The notes: generated from the sequence alone by a model not told the origin. A stretch of 64,000 bases of DNA from Simmondsia chinensis (GCA_018398585.1 JAGTTD010000016.1:25591212-25655211), one strand, 5' to 3'; positions 37,201-47,188 are shown, counted from the first letter of the stretch. A program made the numbers and translations.

Positions 37201-40200
37201 TGGAAAAAACAACAGAATGGGACAAGCTGGCTAGAATCAAAGATATGTTAGTAATTCCTCTTATCTGATAGCTTAGCGACCAAAATGAAGGAGGTGAAAA
37301 TGGTTTGCAACTTCCTGAATATCGACAATGCCCAACTCTCAACCAACGTTTTCTCAAGCTAATTTTCTAAGTACCATCTTTCTTTCACTGTAATCCTATA
37401 ACGATGGTGTTACGCTCGGGCTTGAACCACGAACGTAAATCGAATTTAATTTGGATAGTTTGAGAGTATGAGATGAGAAAGAAGGGAAATTAAGATGAGA
37501 AAGTAGAGTTCTAGAGTTAGATGAGAGAAAGAAGGGAAAGGAGATGAGAAATAGAGAGAGTTTAATCTCAAATTGAGATAGCTTGTCATGTATTTTCATT
37601 GAATGATTTCAATTACAGCTGAATGATCTATTTATAAGCAAAACAACAAGCTATTACATTGTATCTAGGCTAACTACTTAGAAGCATCTAGAATTAACTA
37701 ACAATTATTATTATTGGCGCCAAATAACAGCATATAACAGCAGCAGTGTAGCAACGCAGCAGCAGCCAGCAGCAGAACAGGATTCCTTTTTACAGAATAT
37801 CAAGCAGTAACAGAATTGTAATTCCCTAACGGTCCTTCCCGCCATTTTGCCAATTTAAATTCAAGTCTCGGATTTTCGGTTTGTAACATTCCCTTCCCCT
37901 TGAAAACATTCTTGTCCTCAAGAATGAAAGAGAACGAGACTTGGAAATCACTCATTGGAGGCGTTGCCCTTCCGAAACTGGAGTTTTTTGGATGTGTACA
38001 ATTTCATAGTAAGGTCGTGCAATTCCTTCCTTCGAGCTATTGGATCCACTTCATCTTCACTGCCCTTGTCTTGATTAGACCCCTCATTTTCAGCGTCATC
38101 TTCCTCACTTTCGAATTCCCCTTCAACATCAACTCCTCTTGCCATCATGCGAAGCTTAGGATTGCACCTATGGCTGGGTACGTAAGGTTGATGGCATTTA
38201 AAACAGCGGTGTCGGGACTCCTTCTCAATGCTTCGGGGTTCTTTATGCTTATCCCATTTCTTGTGGTCTAACCCCTTGTGAGGATGTTGGAAGTTTTCTT
38301 CCCAATACTTGGGCCGATCAAGAAATGTTAAGTCTGAGGCCTCAATCAATTTTGCTTTCGCAAAAGCTTGAGACAAGGAAGTAGGTTCAAGAGCCTTAAC
38401 CAAGTTCTTGATTTTCGGCTTTAATCCACTGATGAAGCTCGAGACATAGAAGGACTCGGGGGCTCGAGGTGCAATTGTAATCATACTGACTCGGAGATTT
38501 TCAAATTTCGTCATATAGTCCTTCACGGTAGTGACTTGAGTTAGCTTGTTGAAGCTTTCCACGACATCACCCACTTCTTCATCACCATAGCACTCACATA
38601 ACTCGGTCACGAACTTGTCCCAAGTGAGAGCGAGATTGCTCCTTAACAGGCTGTAGAACCACACTTCGTGATCCCTTGGAGATAAACCGCGGCCAATTCC
38701 ACCTTTTGATCATCGGGAATGGAATAGAAATGGAAATATCGCTCACATCTTCTTATCCACGAGTGAGGTTGCTTTCCATCAAAATTTTCGAGTTGAACTC
38801 GTGGTTGTCGAAAGCCATTGCGTCCATTACCATAAGAGACTTCATTGCTTCGGTTAATAACAAATTCAGATGCATTTATCCCTGAATTATACTGCTAAAC
38901 AGTGTCAGGTTGATGATTATTGAGTCCGGTATCCAAGCAAACATGTTGTGTGCGAGATGGATCGTAAAATGGATCACAGTGTCTTGCATTCTCATGTCGT
39001 GGTGCAGCAGAACCTGGAAAAGGACCTGCTGAATCTGGTGGATGTTCTTTTTGGTCAAAACTTATGCTCACCGATCGCCTTTGCTCTTGTTCCCATTGAT
39101 GTTCACGCATTTTGTTAGATTCTTGCGTTTCTGGAACCTGATATTGAGGTCTGCCTTCTTCAGTTTGCAGCTGCACGTGAGATCTGGTGTTGACCTTAAC
39201 ATATTGAGGATCGACTTGTGGATGAGCAAGATGAATTCCAGCACTTGGAACTTGTGATTGCAGCAGCTCGGGTGGCCTAATTACATGACTTGCAGGCAAC
39301 AAAGGAGCAGATTTAGAAGTCACATTTTGTTTATCAATTTGGTTGTGCAACTCCTTAATTTTCTCTTCCAAACTCAATGTTTGTTGGTTCATTTGGTTTG
39401 AGATTCTTTCTTCCAACACTTGAACTTGCTGCTTCACTTGTTCATTGATTGTTTCTTCCACATCTTGCAATTGTTGAGGCCCAAAGTTTTCATTGAACAT
39501 CTGTGTTTGTTCAGCCACTGATTTCTCCACTTGCTTATTCACCTCCTCTTGCAAGTGTACAATCTTTTCTTCAATTTGTTGTAACCGTGCATCTTTATCC
39601 ATCATTAACTTCAAAATTTGCTGAATATTATCATTCTGTCGCCTAATCTCGAGGCTTTGCTGCTCAAACTTCATATCCTGCTAATCAAACCTTGCATTTA
39701 ACTGATCGAACTTGTCATTCCACTCCCGGCGATGATCACTTGATATATTAGCACCAGAACTCGTAACTGCAGCAACGAAATCCATTCCCGAACCAGGTGC
39801 ATTGGCACCTCCAGCACCAGATCTGGTTCTCACGCCTTCTATCATATTTTTCTTCGATTTTTCCAATCCTCAATCGATCAATTGAATGATGAATCAACTC
39901 TGCTTCAGCAACCGAGAACAATGCAGCACTGAAAATGATCCACAGCTTGAGCTTCACAATCGCTTGCCTGCTATTGCAAGTTCAGATCTGAATTCTTTTT
40001 CAAGATCAATGTATGAATCAAATCTGGATTGATCTGGCTGTACTGAACTGAAATTCAGTAATGAATTTGATGTTTTTGATTACTTCTGAAAGTTTTTTTT
40101 TTTTTTTTTTTTTGTTTTTTTTAAATTTGATTACGCACTCGATCGGAACGAGGCTCTGATACCAATTGTTACGCTCGGGCTTGAACCACGAACGTAAACC

Positions 40201-41461
40201 GAATTTAATTTGGATAGTTTGAGAGTATGAGATGAGAAAGAGGGGAAATTAAGATGAGAAAGTAGAGTTTTAGAGTTAGATGAGAGAAAGAAGGGAAATG
40301 GGATGAGAAATAGAGAGAGTTTAATCTCAAATTGAGATAGCTTGTCATGTATTTTCATTGAATGATTTCAATTACAGCTGAATGATCTATTTATAAGCAA
40401 AACAACAAGCTATTACATTGTATCTAGGCTAACTACTTAGAAGCATCTAGAATTAACTAACAATTATTATTATTGGTGCCAAATAACAGCATATAACAGC
40501 AGCAGTGTAGCAACGCAGCAGCAGCCAGCAGCAGAACAGGATTCCTTTTAACAAAATATCAAGCAGTAACAGAATTGTAATTCCCTGATGGTCCTTCCCG
40601 CCATTTTGCCAATTTAAATTCAAGTCTCGGATTTTCGGTTTGTAACAGATGGCTCTCTTCATGATGGTAATTCTGTTGCTTAAAAGTTCTGTAAGGCATC
40701 AATCACCTGGGTACTTTTTGTACAAAGTATCTATATCTAAAGTAAATTGACCGAATTTTGGGTCACCAGCACTTTCTCAAGTCGATTTTTGATTTACTGC
40801 TGTTTTACCCTTTAATCCTACAACGAAGGCTCTCTTCATGACGGTAATTCTGTCACTTAAAAGTGCTGTTAGGCGTCAATCATCACCCTAATTTTTTACA
40901 AAGCATCTATATCTAAAGTAAATTGACCAAATTTTGGGTCACCAACACTTTCTCGAGCTGATTTTCGATTTACTACCTTTTTTCCGTTTGTAATCCTACA
41001 ACGATGGCTCTCTTCATGATGGTAATTCTGTCACTTAAAAGTTCTGTTAGGCGTCAATCATCATGGTACTGTTTTACAAAGTATCCATATCTAAAGTAAA
41101 TTGACCAAATTTTGAGTGACAGTTTTTCATAACCAAACAACTTCATTAGATGATTACCTCATCACTTGTAAGAGGCTGAGAAAATGGCTCTTCAGCTGAA
41201 CCTTCTATACCATTCTCCTCATCTGGTAAGTGATTTTCTGAAAAATCTAACGAGGACTTCTCCAAGTCAACTGGCACAGAGTCTATCCTCCCTAACTTGC
41301 AGCATGTTGAATGTTCGTCAATTTGATGCAGAGGAGTAAACTTGTTGGAGAAAATGCTGGTGGGCTTCAGAGCACCATTATAACGGACAACCTGAGATTT
41401 GCTTTGGTCCAATATCAACAAACTCGGAGAAACCCGCAACATATTCTTATCAGGGAAACAC
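22220..41461 (-). CDS. PTST1: PTST1: coiled-coil plus CBM48 starch-targeting protein
   Basis: Minus-strand exons in coding order: 41461-41158, 37087-36998, 31919-31851, 29216-29111, 25821-25733, 23935-23823 and 22322-22220 (TAG at 22222-22220). All junctions have AG/GT borders and keep one frame. Starting at the ATG at 41442, the product is 284 residues, close to the roughly 280 expected of PTST1. The N-terminal part is plastid-leader-like. Next come helical exons ([35 protein letters not shown]) predicted to form a coiled coil, then [16 protein letters not shown] and [11 protein letters not shown]. The C-terminal CBM48 domain reads [22 protein letters not shown] and [16 protein letters not shown]. 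Known PTST1 sits in the plastid and delivers granule-bound starch synthase to starch granules. Introns of 1.5-5.1 kb are packed with transposons. The true first exon is unresolved. Confidence 0.85.
23470..23770. repeat. Degenerate GAGCTC-rich MITE copy in PTST1 intron
   Basis: Dense GAGCTC/AAGCTT-type words (GAGCTCAACGCTTAGCTTGA, GGCTTGACTCAGCTCAAGCT). It resembles the better-preserved elements at 27302 and 43931, but the ends are not recognisable. Confidence 0.5.
24056..24234 (+). mobile_element. tRNA-derived SINE-like relic with poly-G expansion
   Basis: Begins GGTACTAGCTAACTTAACCGG, which fits a Pol III A-box, and continues with GTCTCTAGTAGGGGTGGTAC. A long G tract (24149-24164) interrupts it. 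The 3' part resembles sequence near 26365-26450. The B-box is degenerate. Confidence 0.45.
24235..24473 (+). mobile_element. 5S-rRNA-derived SINE with RTE-type tail, copy A
   Basis: The head at 24249-24338 closely matches the 3' three quarters of plant 5S rRNA. It includes the A-box region (GAAGTTAAGCATGCTTGGGC is one base off 5S) and a canonical C-box (GGATGGGTGACC, 24312-24323). The tail follows directly: CAGGTTGG, CGAAAACAGCCT, GGCTGCGTACATCCG and GAGCCCTTGAGGCATTGAG, ending GTATGTTCCTTTTTCC. It aligns end to end with the copy at 58799-59044. The target-site duplication is not evident, perhaps because another SINE abuts it on each side. Confidence 0.8.
24478..24712 (+). mobile_element. tRNA-derived SINE (Au-like)
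   Basis: Starts GGTACTAACTAGCTCAGCTAG, where TAGCTCAGCTAG fits a tRNA A-box. GGGTGGTATC follows, then a pyrimidine-rich middle, and it ends at CCCAAAGAAAAA. AAAGGTAC before and AAAAGGTCC after may be a degraded target-site duplication. Confidence 0.5.
25013..25180. mobile_element. Partial MITE of the GGGCCTATTTGGTA family
   Basis: Left end AGAGCCCATTTGGTACCATT, followed by TTAGTTTTT and AACCAAAAACC palindromic A/T sequence. The right end is not recognised. Confidence 0.45.
25275..25430 (-). mobile_element. RTE-tail SINE-like copy
   Basis: The minus strand runs CAGGTTGGGGGTCCGTGG, GGCTGCGTACATCC, CCTTGATGCACTGGGTCGG and GGTTGTTGTTGTAG, the same order as the RTE LINE tail, with a poly-G/C expansion at 25337-25352. 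It lies in a PTST1 intron in the same orientation as the gene. Confidence 0.65.
25837..26338. mobile_element. hAT-type MITE abutting a PTST1 splice acceptor
   Basis: Ends AGGAGTGTAAATGAG and, inverted, AGGGTGTAAATGAAC. The interior is full of GAGCTC/TCGAG words. The flanking octamers (TTCAACAT and AGCCACAT) match at 5 of 8 positions and are probably a decayed duplication. Its left edge lies only 15 bases from the PTST1 exon at 25821-25733. Confidence 0.65.
26500..27290. other. PTST1 intron sequence: microsatellite and shared dispersed repeat
   Basis: A (TC)n(TA)n microsatellite at about 26490-26523, then the dispersed repeat shared with 12898-13085 (26576-26750). The rest is AT-rich and unremarkable. 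Confidence 0.45.
27302..27966. mobile_element. 665-bp hAT-type MITE with perfect 8-bp TSD
   Basis: TACTCTTC is at 27294-27301 and 27967-27974. The ends are GGGTGTAAACGAGCCG and, inverted, GGTTTGTAAACGAAC. Between about 27470 and 27620 the sequence becomes a short-period tandem array of TTATCGAGTCGAGTCGAGCT. The frame running through it encodes only repeats. Confidence 0.8.
28546..28848. mobile_element. hAT-type MITE, GAGCTC-rich family
   Basis: Left end AGGGGAGTAAATGGGCTCG, right end (inverted) AGGGGTTCATATG. Flanked by AGCACAAAG and AGCACAGGG, a likely decayed target-site duplication. The interior is rich in AGCTTGAGCC. Confidence 0.6.
29580..31850. other. PTST1 intron: LTR-like fragment and diverged tandem repeat
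   Basis: 29600-29960 has LTR-like composition (pyrimidine-rich CCTTCTCTCATTCTTTAG, TCGGGTCTATTTCGG) but no matched ends. 29972-30055 and 30085-30180 are diverged copies of one unit (GACCTATT..A.AATTATTTTCCA, then TCTAGGTCACA / TCCAGGTCACA). No coding sequence recognised. Confidence 0.35.
32520..35601 (+). mobile_element. RTE-clade LINE, 5'-truncated, perfect 13-bp TSD
   Basis: ATAGGTATCTCCC is at 32520-32532 and 35589-35601, defining a 3056-bp insertion (32533-35588) in a PTST1 intron, opposite to the gene. It holds a contiguous endonuclease/reverse-transcriptase region to about 35222. A 3' tail follows: CAGGTTGGAGGTCCTCGAAA, GGCTGCGTACATCTACCCCC, GAGGCACTGGGTGGTTGTTG, ending (TTG)n-TAG. Plant RTE LINEs end in such TTG repeats. 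The perfect duplication and few lesions suggest a fairly recent insertion. Confidence 0.92.
32533..35222 (+). pseudogene. RTE LINE endonuclease-reverse transcriptase, broken
   Basis: One frame runs from 32533 to about 34830 and is interrupted only by TGA at 33380, TAG at 33734 and TAA at 34154. The apurinic endonuclease shows [18 protein letters not shown] and QIDYILLR. The reverse transcriptase shows [52 protein letters not shown] and the catalytic box as VADD (34448-34459), where the family has FADD. A frameshift near 34830 moves the frame to one starting 34849 ([25 protein letters not shown]). Another near 35080 leads to the conserved C-terminal end and a stop at 35220-35222. The N-terminal part of the endonuclease is missing through 5' truncation. 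Codons upstream of 32533 are host flank, not LINE. Confidence 0.9.
36621..36860. mobile_element. 224-bp hAT-type MITE with perfect 8-bp TSD
   Basis: AATGTTCT at 36621-36628 and 36853-36860 flanks an element whose ends read AAGGGCCTATTTGGTGTCA and, inverted, AGGACTTGTTTGGTGCC. It is the best-bounded member of the family also seen at 8614, 16030 and 25013. Confidence 0.8.
37408..40647 (-). mobile_element. Gag-only LTR retrotransposon (TR-GAG type)
   Basis: Two 481-bp LTRs (37408-37888 and 40167-40647) start TGTTAC and end GTAACA, and differ at about ten positions. A perfect 5-bp duplication GATGG lies at 37403-37407 and 40648-40652. Reading the minus strand, the primer site after the right LTR is TGGTATCAGAGCC (complementary to initiator tRNA-Met), and a polypurine tract AAGGGGAAGGGAA precedes the left LTR. 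Between them is only a gag-like region, with no protease, polymerase or integrase. It lies in the PTST1 intron in the gene's orientation. Confidence 0.93.
37948..39866 (-). pseudogene. Gypsy-type gag polyprotein of the LTR element, with stops and frameshift
   Basis: The N-terminal part (39866-38895) is a Gln/Glu-rich coiled coil ([18 protein letters not shown]) interrupted by one stop near 39681. The frame then enters the retrotransposon gag core: [19 protein letters not shown] and [14 protein letters not shown] near 38800-38690. A shift near 38665 leads to the 238-codon frame (38664-37948): WYSLL-type start, [15 protein letters not shown], a zinc-knuckle-like [14 protein letters not shown] and an acidic tail. 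Gag packages element RNA into particles. Enzymes must come from another Ty3/Gypsy element. Confidence 0.8.
40648..41130. repeat. About 178-bp tandem repeat (3 units) in PTST1 intron
   Basis: Units start GATGGCTCTCTTCATGATGG (40648), GAAGGCTCTCTTCATGACGG (40825) and GATGGCTCTCTTCATGATGG (41003), and each contains ATCTAAAGTAAATTGACC. The sequence left of the LTR element (37385-37407, TAATCCTATAACGATGG) is the end of a preceding unit, so the element inserted exactly at a unit boundary motif. Confidence 0.85.
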
Positions 41462-41830
41462 CTAATAATGTTTTTACAGTGTCAGCAGAGAGAATGGAAA
41501 CTATGGCAATTCAAATGAACAAATGAAGAAAACAAGAGGCAGAAACTATGATAACCAAATTGACAAATGAAGAAAACAAGAGGCAGAATCTATGATACCC
41601 ATATTTGTCTAATTCCATTCACCTTTTCTGTTTTGAGTCCAGAAAATTAGACAGAAATGAGTTCCTAATTTCTAGTTAGATTATCTTAGCAGACTTAAAA
41701 GTGGATCACACAATCAAGCTGAGTCTTAAGCACATTCTTCAGCTGTTCTCATTTTCTTTCTGAGCACAAGGCCTTTGACTTCTCAATCAATTATGCAATT
41801 TTCAGAACCTCATTCGAGATTTTGGAAGCA

Positions 41831-42213
41831 TTACACATACAATATCCTGTTTCTATTTCCGGGGAAGAAATGGAGTTCAAAAATTCTAATGCACACATGT
41901 AGCCCAAAGAGAGGAATTCCATTGGTCTTCTGTGGTAAATAGTACAAAATTTGTAGATAGCCATGCTTGCAGAGGTAGGATGAAAGCATGGGTTCTGTTT
42001 CAGGTAGGCAATCCCATTGTGAAACATCCATCTTTATGCTACAGTACACACTGGAAGAAATCTGACTAGAAAGATTCTTGATGGCCCAATGTGATAGAAG
42101 GTGATTTCTAGTTGTCAAGATCCCTAAGATCCTACAGTTTCTTTCGATGATAAGCAAGGCCACTTTGTTACTAGTTGCAACCTTATGCGTTAAGCAAGAA
42201 AAAAAATGCGCTT
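41831..42213 (-). other. Possible upstream PTST1 exon or 5' sequence
   Basis: On the minus strand a frame stays open from 42211 to 41831 after a T-rich stretch that could serve as a polypyrimidine tract. Its start is Ser/Asn/His-rich (RNCRILGILTTRNHLLSHW), compositionally like a plastid transit peptide. There is no in-frame ATG at its head and I could not find a clear donor site joining it to the exon at 41461. It may be part of the missing PTST1 5' coding exon or chance. Confidence 0.25.
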
Positions 42214-43480
42214 ATGGTCTCAAGACTGCAGCGGGTTTGAACATTTGTAGACGTGGACTTAAGGCCAAGACTTTTTCAGCATCTTTCCTCTCAAGTTGGA
42301 CCACTATTGTATTTCTATAAGGCTTTGGGTGAGCCTAGCGAGCTAGACATGCAAGGAGCATGTACATTTCTATCCCAAAACCAAATGACACTAGGTGGAG
42401 AAAACCATTAGATTATATATTAGTCTCTTCTTTGGTATATCAAAAATGTCAAACTTTGATTTCTGGAGTCATAAATGGACCCAAATACTCCCCCTTACAT
42501 GTAAGTAATGTTTCAGATCTCCCTCAAACCTACCACTGGCTCTAACTTTCAACTAGACATGGTCATCCAATTGAGGCAATCCATCAACACTAGACGCATA
42601 CATTCTTTCACTGCTCACAAGATCATAAATGCATTCATGAAGAAGCCAGAATCTCCGTCTTATTGTCAAATCATTTAATTCTGTGATGAGCCTTGGCCTA
42701 GCATAGGGAACATGAGGGTTACACAAAACCCAAGTGACCATACAAACAATTGGTGTAAATGGTGAAGCCTGCTACAGTTATACAGTGTCCTTTCGTGTTA
42801 TATCTCTGATCTTTGTTCTCTAGGCTCACAGGTGTAAGTCCAAACAACTCATAGTAAGTGCTCCGAACGAGGAGCAATGGTGACCAGATTATGAGTTCAA
42901 TCTACTAAGCCAACCCACGTCTCTCCATTTCCCATTCCAAGTGGCACTTTGCTATAAGATTCGACATTCAGGGATGAGATTGCGATGTTCACCAACAAGA
43001 CTTCAATGACAAGAAATTGGCATAAGATGCTGAATGCAAGTAAGAAATGAGGATATGACACTGGATGTACAGGTAATTTCATTTTTGTGGGACAAATTTT
43101 AAATTTTATTGCATGTAAACAGGTATCATTTATCCAATCCGCATCAAGCGTTTGGATTTTCCAACTAGATGAGGTATGCATAAGCTAACTAGACACTCTC
43201 ATTATCCTTAAAAAGGAAAATTCTGCATAACTGATGTGTAAAAGAATTCACACCTATTCCACCAAGATTAGAGTCTAAAAACAAAACTGCTTCAAACAAC
43301 ATGCAAATAGATAAAAGCATTGAGGACTTAAGATACATACCAGTGAAGGTTCCATCCCAAGGCCAATTAGCAATGGGTGGAGTAGCTCCATCAGTATATA
43401 TATAGGTATTTTCCCCTTGTTCCACCGATGTGGGATTTGGCATTTTAATTAGGATATATTCAATTAACAATTAGATTTAG
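42214..43480. other. Sequence upstream of PTST1, no gene established
   Basis: Moderately AT-rich single-copy-looking sequence. The PTST1 transcription start should lie here or just downstream, but I cannot place a promoter with confidence. A short frame near 43330-43470 resembles CCCACATCGG-type LTR flank rather than coding sequence. Confidence 0.3.
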
Positions 43481-43930
43481 ATCTGTTATATTCTCTTTAT
43501 TTTAGATCTAGCTTTATCTTAATTGGGTTAGACTTATCTTGCTATGTTTACACTCTTCTATATATACAAGTCCAGGCTACTAGGTTTAGTATGCCACATT
43601 AATCAAAAATATTTACATGGTATCAGAGCAATTCTGAAACCCTAACCCTAAAAATTTCTCTCCCCTTCAAATTGTCTCTCTCCTCCTTAGGGTTTTAATG
43701 GCAGCCCCCTCCCTCCAAGAACCCCAAACCCCAGTGCCGATTTGCCATTCGACTGCCCCTCTACTAGCATCATCGGCGACGCCTTCTATCCCCCGTTCCG
43801 CTCCTAGCCCAACCTACAGTTCTGTCCTGATGAGCAATATACCCGCATCCTCTCACCTCATAAGTCCGGCTCCCTCTTCCTTGGGGTTCCATATCCTTGG
43901 CACTGTACCCCACCCAGTTGTTCCAATCAG

Positions 43931-44396
43931 AGGTGTATTTGAACCGAGCCGACACCGCGCTTGAGCCTGCTCGGCTTGTTAGCTTTAAGCTCGGCTTGTG
44001 GCTCGTCGAGCTTTGAAAGTTCAGGCTTGAGCTCGACTCGTCAAAAGTTCGGGCCCGGCTCAGCTGGATCTAAGCTCGATGAGCTTCAAATTAGGCTTGC
44101 AATATTTCGGCTTATTTGAGCTCAGTATAGGCTCGTTTGAGCTCGGGCTAAGCTCATTTAGGCTCCAATATAGCTTTATTGGGCAATACTTAAGCAAATA
44201 TATTATATTAAAAAAAGCTTGCTTAGGCTTGTTTAGGCTCGCGAGCCTACAAGCTCGAGCTTCACTAGGCTCAGGCTCGGCTCGATAAGCTAAAGAAGCC
44301 GGCTTGGCTTGAGCTTAAAGCGAGCTGAGCTTTTCGAGCTTTATGACAAGCCGGCTCACAAGGGCTCGTGAGTCGGCTCGACTCATTTACTCCCCT
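43931..44396. mobile_element. hAT-type MITE nested in Copia gag
   Basis: Left end AGGTGTATTTGAACCGAGCC, right end (inverted) AGGGGAGTAAATGAGTCGAG. The interior is rich in GAGCTC and GGCTCG words, as in the elements at 25837, 27302 and 28546. Flanks TTCCAATC and TCCCAATT match at 6 of 8 positions, a likely decayed duplication. Confidence 0.65.
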
Positions 44397-44486
44397 AGTC
44401 CCAATTTTCGACCCTTTTGTCCCAAAACCGACTCTCTCTTCCCCTTCCATCGTGCTCCAACTACCCCCACAACTCCTATGTCCCCT

Positions 44487-44491
44487 TCCCT

Positions 44492-44530
<39 letters not shown>

Positions 44531-44537
44531 AAAAAAC
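44487..44537. repeat. Poly-C tract followed by poly-A
   Basis: About 33 C residues directly followed by 17 A residues, lying just before the resumed Copia gag frame. Confidence 0.85.
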
Positions 44538-45480
44538 CTTTCTCAATGTCTACTATTACTAACCTCATTACCCTAAAATTAGAAAACCATGCTGACTACT
44601 CTGCTTGTCGTGAACAAATTTCCATGATCCTTTGGGCCCACCGACTCGTGGGGTTTGTTGATGGTTCTCTTCCCTGTCCCACCCCTTCCTTATTCATACT
44701 GATAGTACCTCTATTCCTAACCTAGATCACATGGCCTGGACATGCACAGATTAAAGTATTCGCTCTTGCATTACTACCACTTTAGACCGATCCGTCCTCA
44801 ATGATGTCATACGACATCCAACCTCCAAACAAATGTGGGATGCCCTAAATAAACGATTCCATGATCACTCCCTTGCTAAAGAGTTCGACCGTCGCACACA
44901 ATTAGCCCTTCTACGCAAAGATAACAAAACCATGGATGTTTACCTTTCTGAACTTAAATCCATAACTGACGACCTTGCTGCCATTGATTCCCCTCTCTAA
45001 TAGGGAACTACTTCATTGTGCTCTCTTTGGGCTTCCACCTGAGTATGGTGCTTATGGCACCTAAATGAGGAAATAACCTCTCAATCTCACCTTTGAAGAT
45101 CTGAAGACTTCTTTAATTAATAAGGAAGCTGCTTAAGCATGATTAGCTGGTCTATCTCCAACTGAGCAAACTCATGCCCTCGCCACTCAACACCAACCAC
45201 AGGAGGCTGCTGGTAATGGTAGAGGCCATGGTGGTTGTGGTCACGGTAGTCGTGGTAACCGCAACAATAATTGCCGTGGTGGATCTGGTGGGCGTGGATA
45301 TGGTGGATGCGGATCCCAACAACAACAGCCGTTCGGCTCCTTGCCCCAAGGAGGGTCGGGTCATTCTTACCCTGGATTTCCTTCACCGTTCTATGCGTCC
45401 TTGGTAAGATCTTTAGGTAATTTCTCTCGTCAATCCGGTTATAGTATACTAGGGCCGGGGCCTGAAGTTTGTCAGCTTTG

Positions 45481-46480
45481 TCAACAACCTGGCCATATTG
45501 CCCTCCAATGTCCACAATGGTATTCCCAATCTGAAATTACTCCCTCTTTCTCTGCCATGTCTATAATTGAGCCTGATTACACGTGGTACCCCAACTCTGG
45601 GGCGTCTAACCATATGACATCAAACTCAAGTATTCTTCATAATTCTCGCCCTTATTATGGTTCACAGTTTATTCTTGTTGGCAATGGGTCACTACTTCCT
45701 GTCACACACGTCGGATCCTCAGTCATACCAACTAAGGACCGTCCCTTACATTTGTCTAGTGTTTTTTTGGTATCGAATCTCACTCATAATTTACTCTCTA
45801 TTAAGTAATTGTGTCGTGATAACAACTGCACTATAGAATTTAACTCTAGTCTTTCTGTGTTACGGACAAGGCTAGGGGGATACCACTGCTTCAGATACAC
45901 AGTAACGGGACGCCATATGGATTTTTGCCACACCATACCGGGTTTGTTGCACATACTTTACCTACCGATATTTGGCATATACGTTTAGGTCATTTAGGAA
46001 AAAAATGTTTTGAATATTTTGCAAAGACGGTGTTTAGTTTCTGTTAGTAATTCTTCTGTTGGACATTGTGATCCTTGTTGCATTGGAAAATCGCATCGTT
46101 TGGCTTTTGATCGTGTTGTTCATAAATCTACTCGTCCTTTACAATTGGTTCATTTCGACGTTTGGCAAGCCCCCCTCCCCTTGAATTCGGAATTTAAATA
46201 TTATGTTTTTTTATTGAAGATTTCTCACATTTTACATGGTTGTACTCGATGTGTAGGAAAGACGAAGTTTATGATCTATTTTTTGAATTTAAAACCTTTG
46301 TTGAAAAATTTGATTGCAAAATTAAGCGTTTTCAAAGTGATGGTGGTCGTGAGTTCGACAATAAGAAAATGGCCACTCTATGTCGTACTTATGGCTTCCA
46401 CTTTTGTCTTTCCTATTCTAATACCCCACAACAAAATGGGGTGGTGGAGCGTAAACATAGGCATATTGTGAAATAGTACG
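45481..46480 (+). pseudogene. Copia protease and integrase remnants
   Basis: The protease active site reads WYPNSGASNHMT near 45585, with asparagine where Copia proteases have the catalytic aspartate. After stops, the GAG-pre-integrase piece (DIWHIRLGHLGKK near 45970) and the HHCC zinc-binding part (CDPCCIGKSHRLAF) follow. The integrase core keeps FDVWQAP, then in another frame FQSDGGREFDNKKM and NTPQQNGVVERKHRHIVK (46240-46476), covering the D,D-35-E residues. Frameshifts make it non-functional. Confidence 0.8.
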
Positions 46481-47188
46481 GACGCTCCTTTTTCAAGCTA
46501 GGATTCTTGCGCATTTTTAGGCTGATGCGGCTTCTACGGCTTGTTTGATTATTAACCGGTTTACCCACTCCTGTTTTACGTAATGATGCTTCTTTTGAAA
46601 AGTACTTCATACTACTCCTGATTACACTTTTTTTTTGCGTCTTTAGGTGTGCATGTTATCCTAATATCACACTCCGCACCGCACATAAATTAGCTCCACG
46701 AGCCATCCCATGTATTTTTCTTGGTTGTGTAGCATGTTATAAAGGATATCGATGCTTGGATCCTACAATGGGTCATGTCCATGTTAGTCATAGTGTGCAT
46801 TTTGTTGAAACATTGTTTCCCTATTCGTCTCTAATGTCAAATATAGCAAGTTGCCCCAACACTTCTTCTGTATTTTATGATTCCTATTACGTACCCATCA
46901 CTATAACTCATACGACACCTGCGACCTCCCCTACCGTCCACACATCTGCGAGTCATACACAAACCCATGTTTCACATGCTACGTCTCTAGCTTCCCCGAC
47001 TATGACTGAACCGCTAGCTATGTCCCACAAATCGGCCTCGGCGTGTGCACCGATGCCAGCATCAGCTTCTTCGACTTCTCTAGGCACGTCCCCTAGTAGT
47101 AGGGACACACACCCGAACGGTCTCACACTATCTTTCTCTGCCCCCTTACAGCCATCGGATTCAGTCACCCTTACACCCTCTGTGCCGC

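Larger units (their letters stand above)
43698..45480 (+). pseudogene. Copia gag region with zinc knuckle, interrupted
   Basis: An ATG at 43698 opens a Ser/Pro-rich frame that is cut by the MITE at 43931-44396. Gag homology resumes at about 44546 (TNLITLKLENHADYSACRE, ILWAHRLVGFVDGS) and continues in shifted frames (QMWDALNKRF, YLSELKSITDDLA) to about 45060. A Gly-rich hinge leads to the zinc knuckle CQLCQQPGHIALQC near 45471-45512. Confidence 0.75.

Noticed and set aside
43189..43470. Minus-strand frame with a GT after GTFTG as a PTST1 exon
   Set aside because: The region resembles LTR-flank sequence (CCCACATCGG), has no PTST-like residues and no matching acceptor. It is too weak to include.
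44271..44576. Poly-Gly or poly-Pro frames around 44490
   Set aside because: They are produced by a C homopolymer and poly-A run between a MITE and Copia gag.
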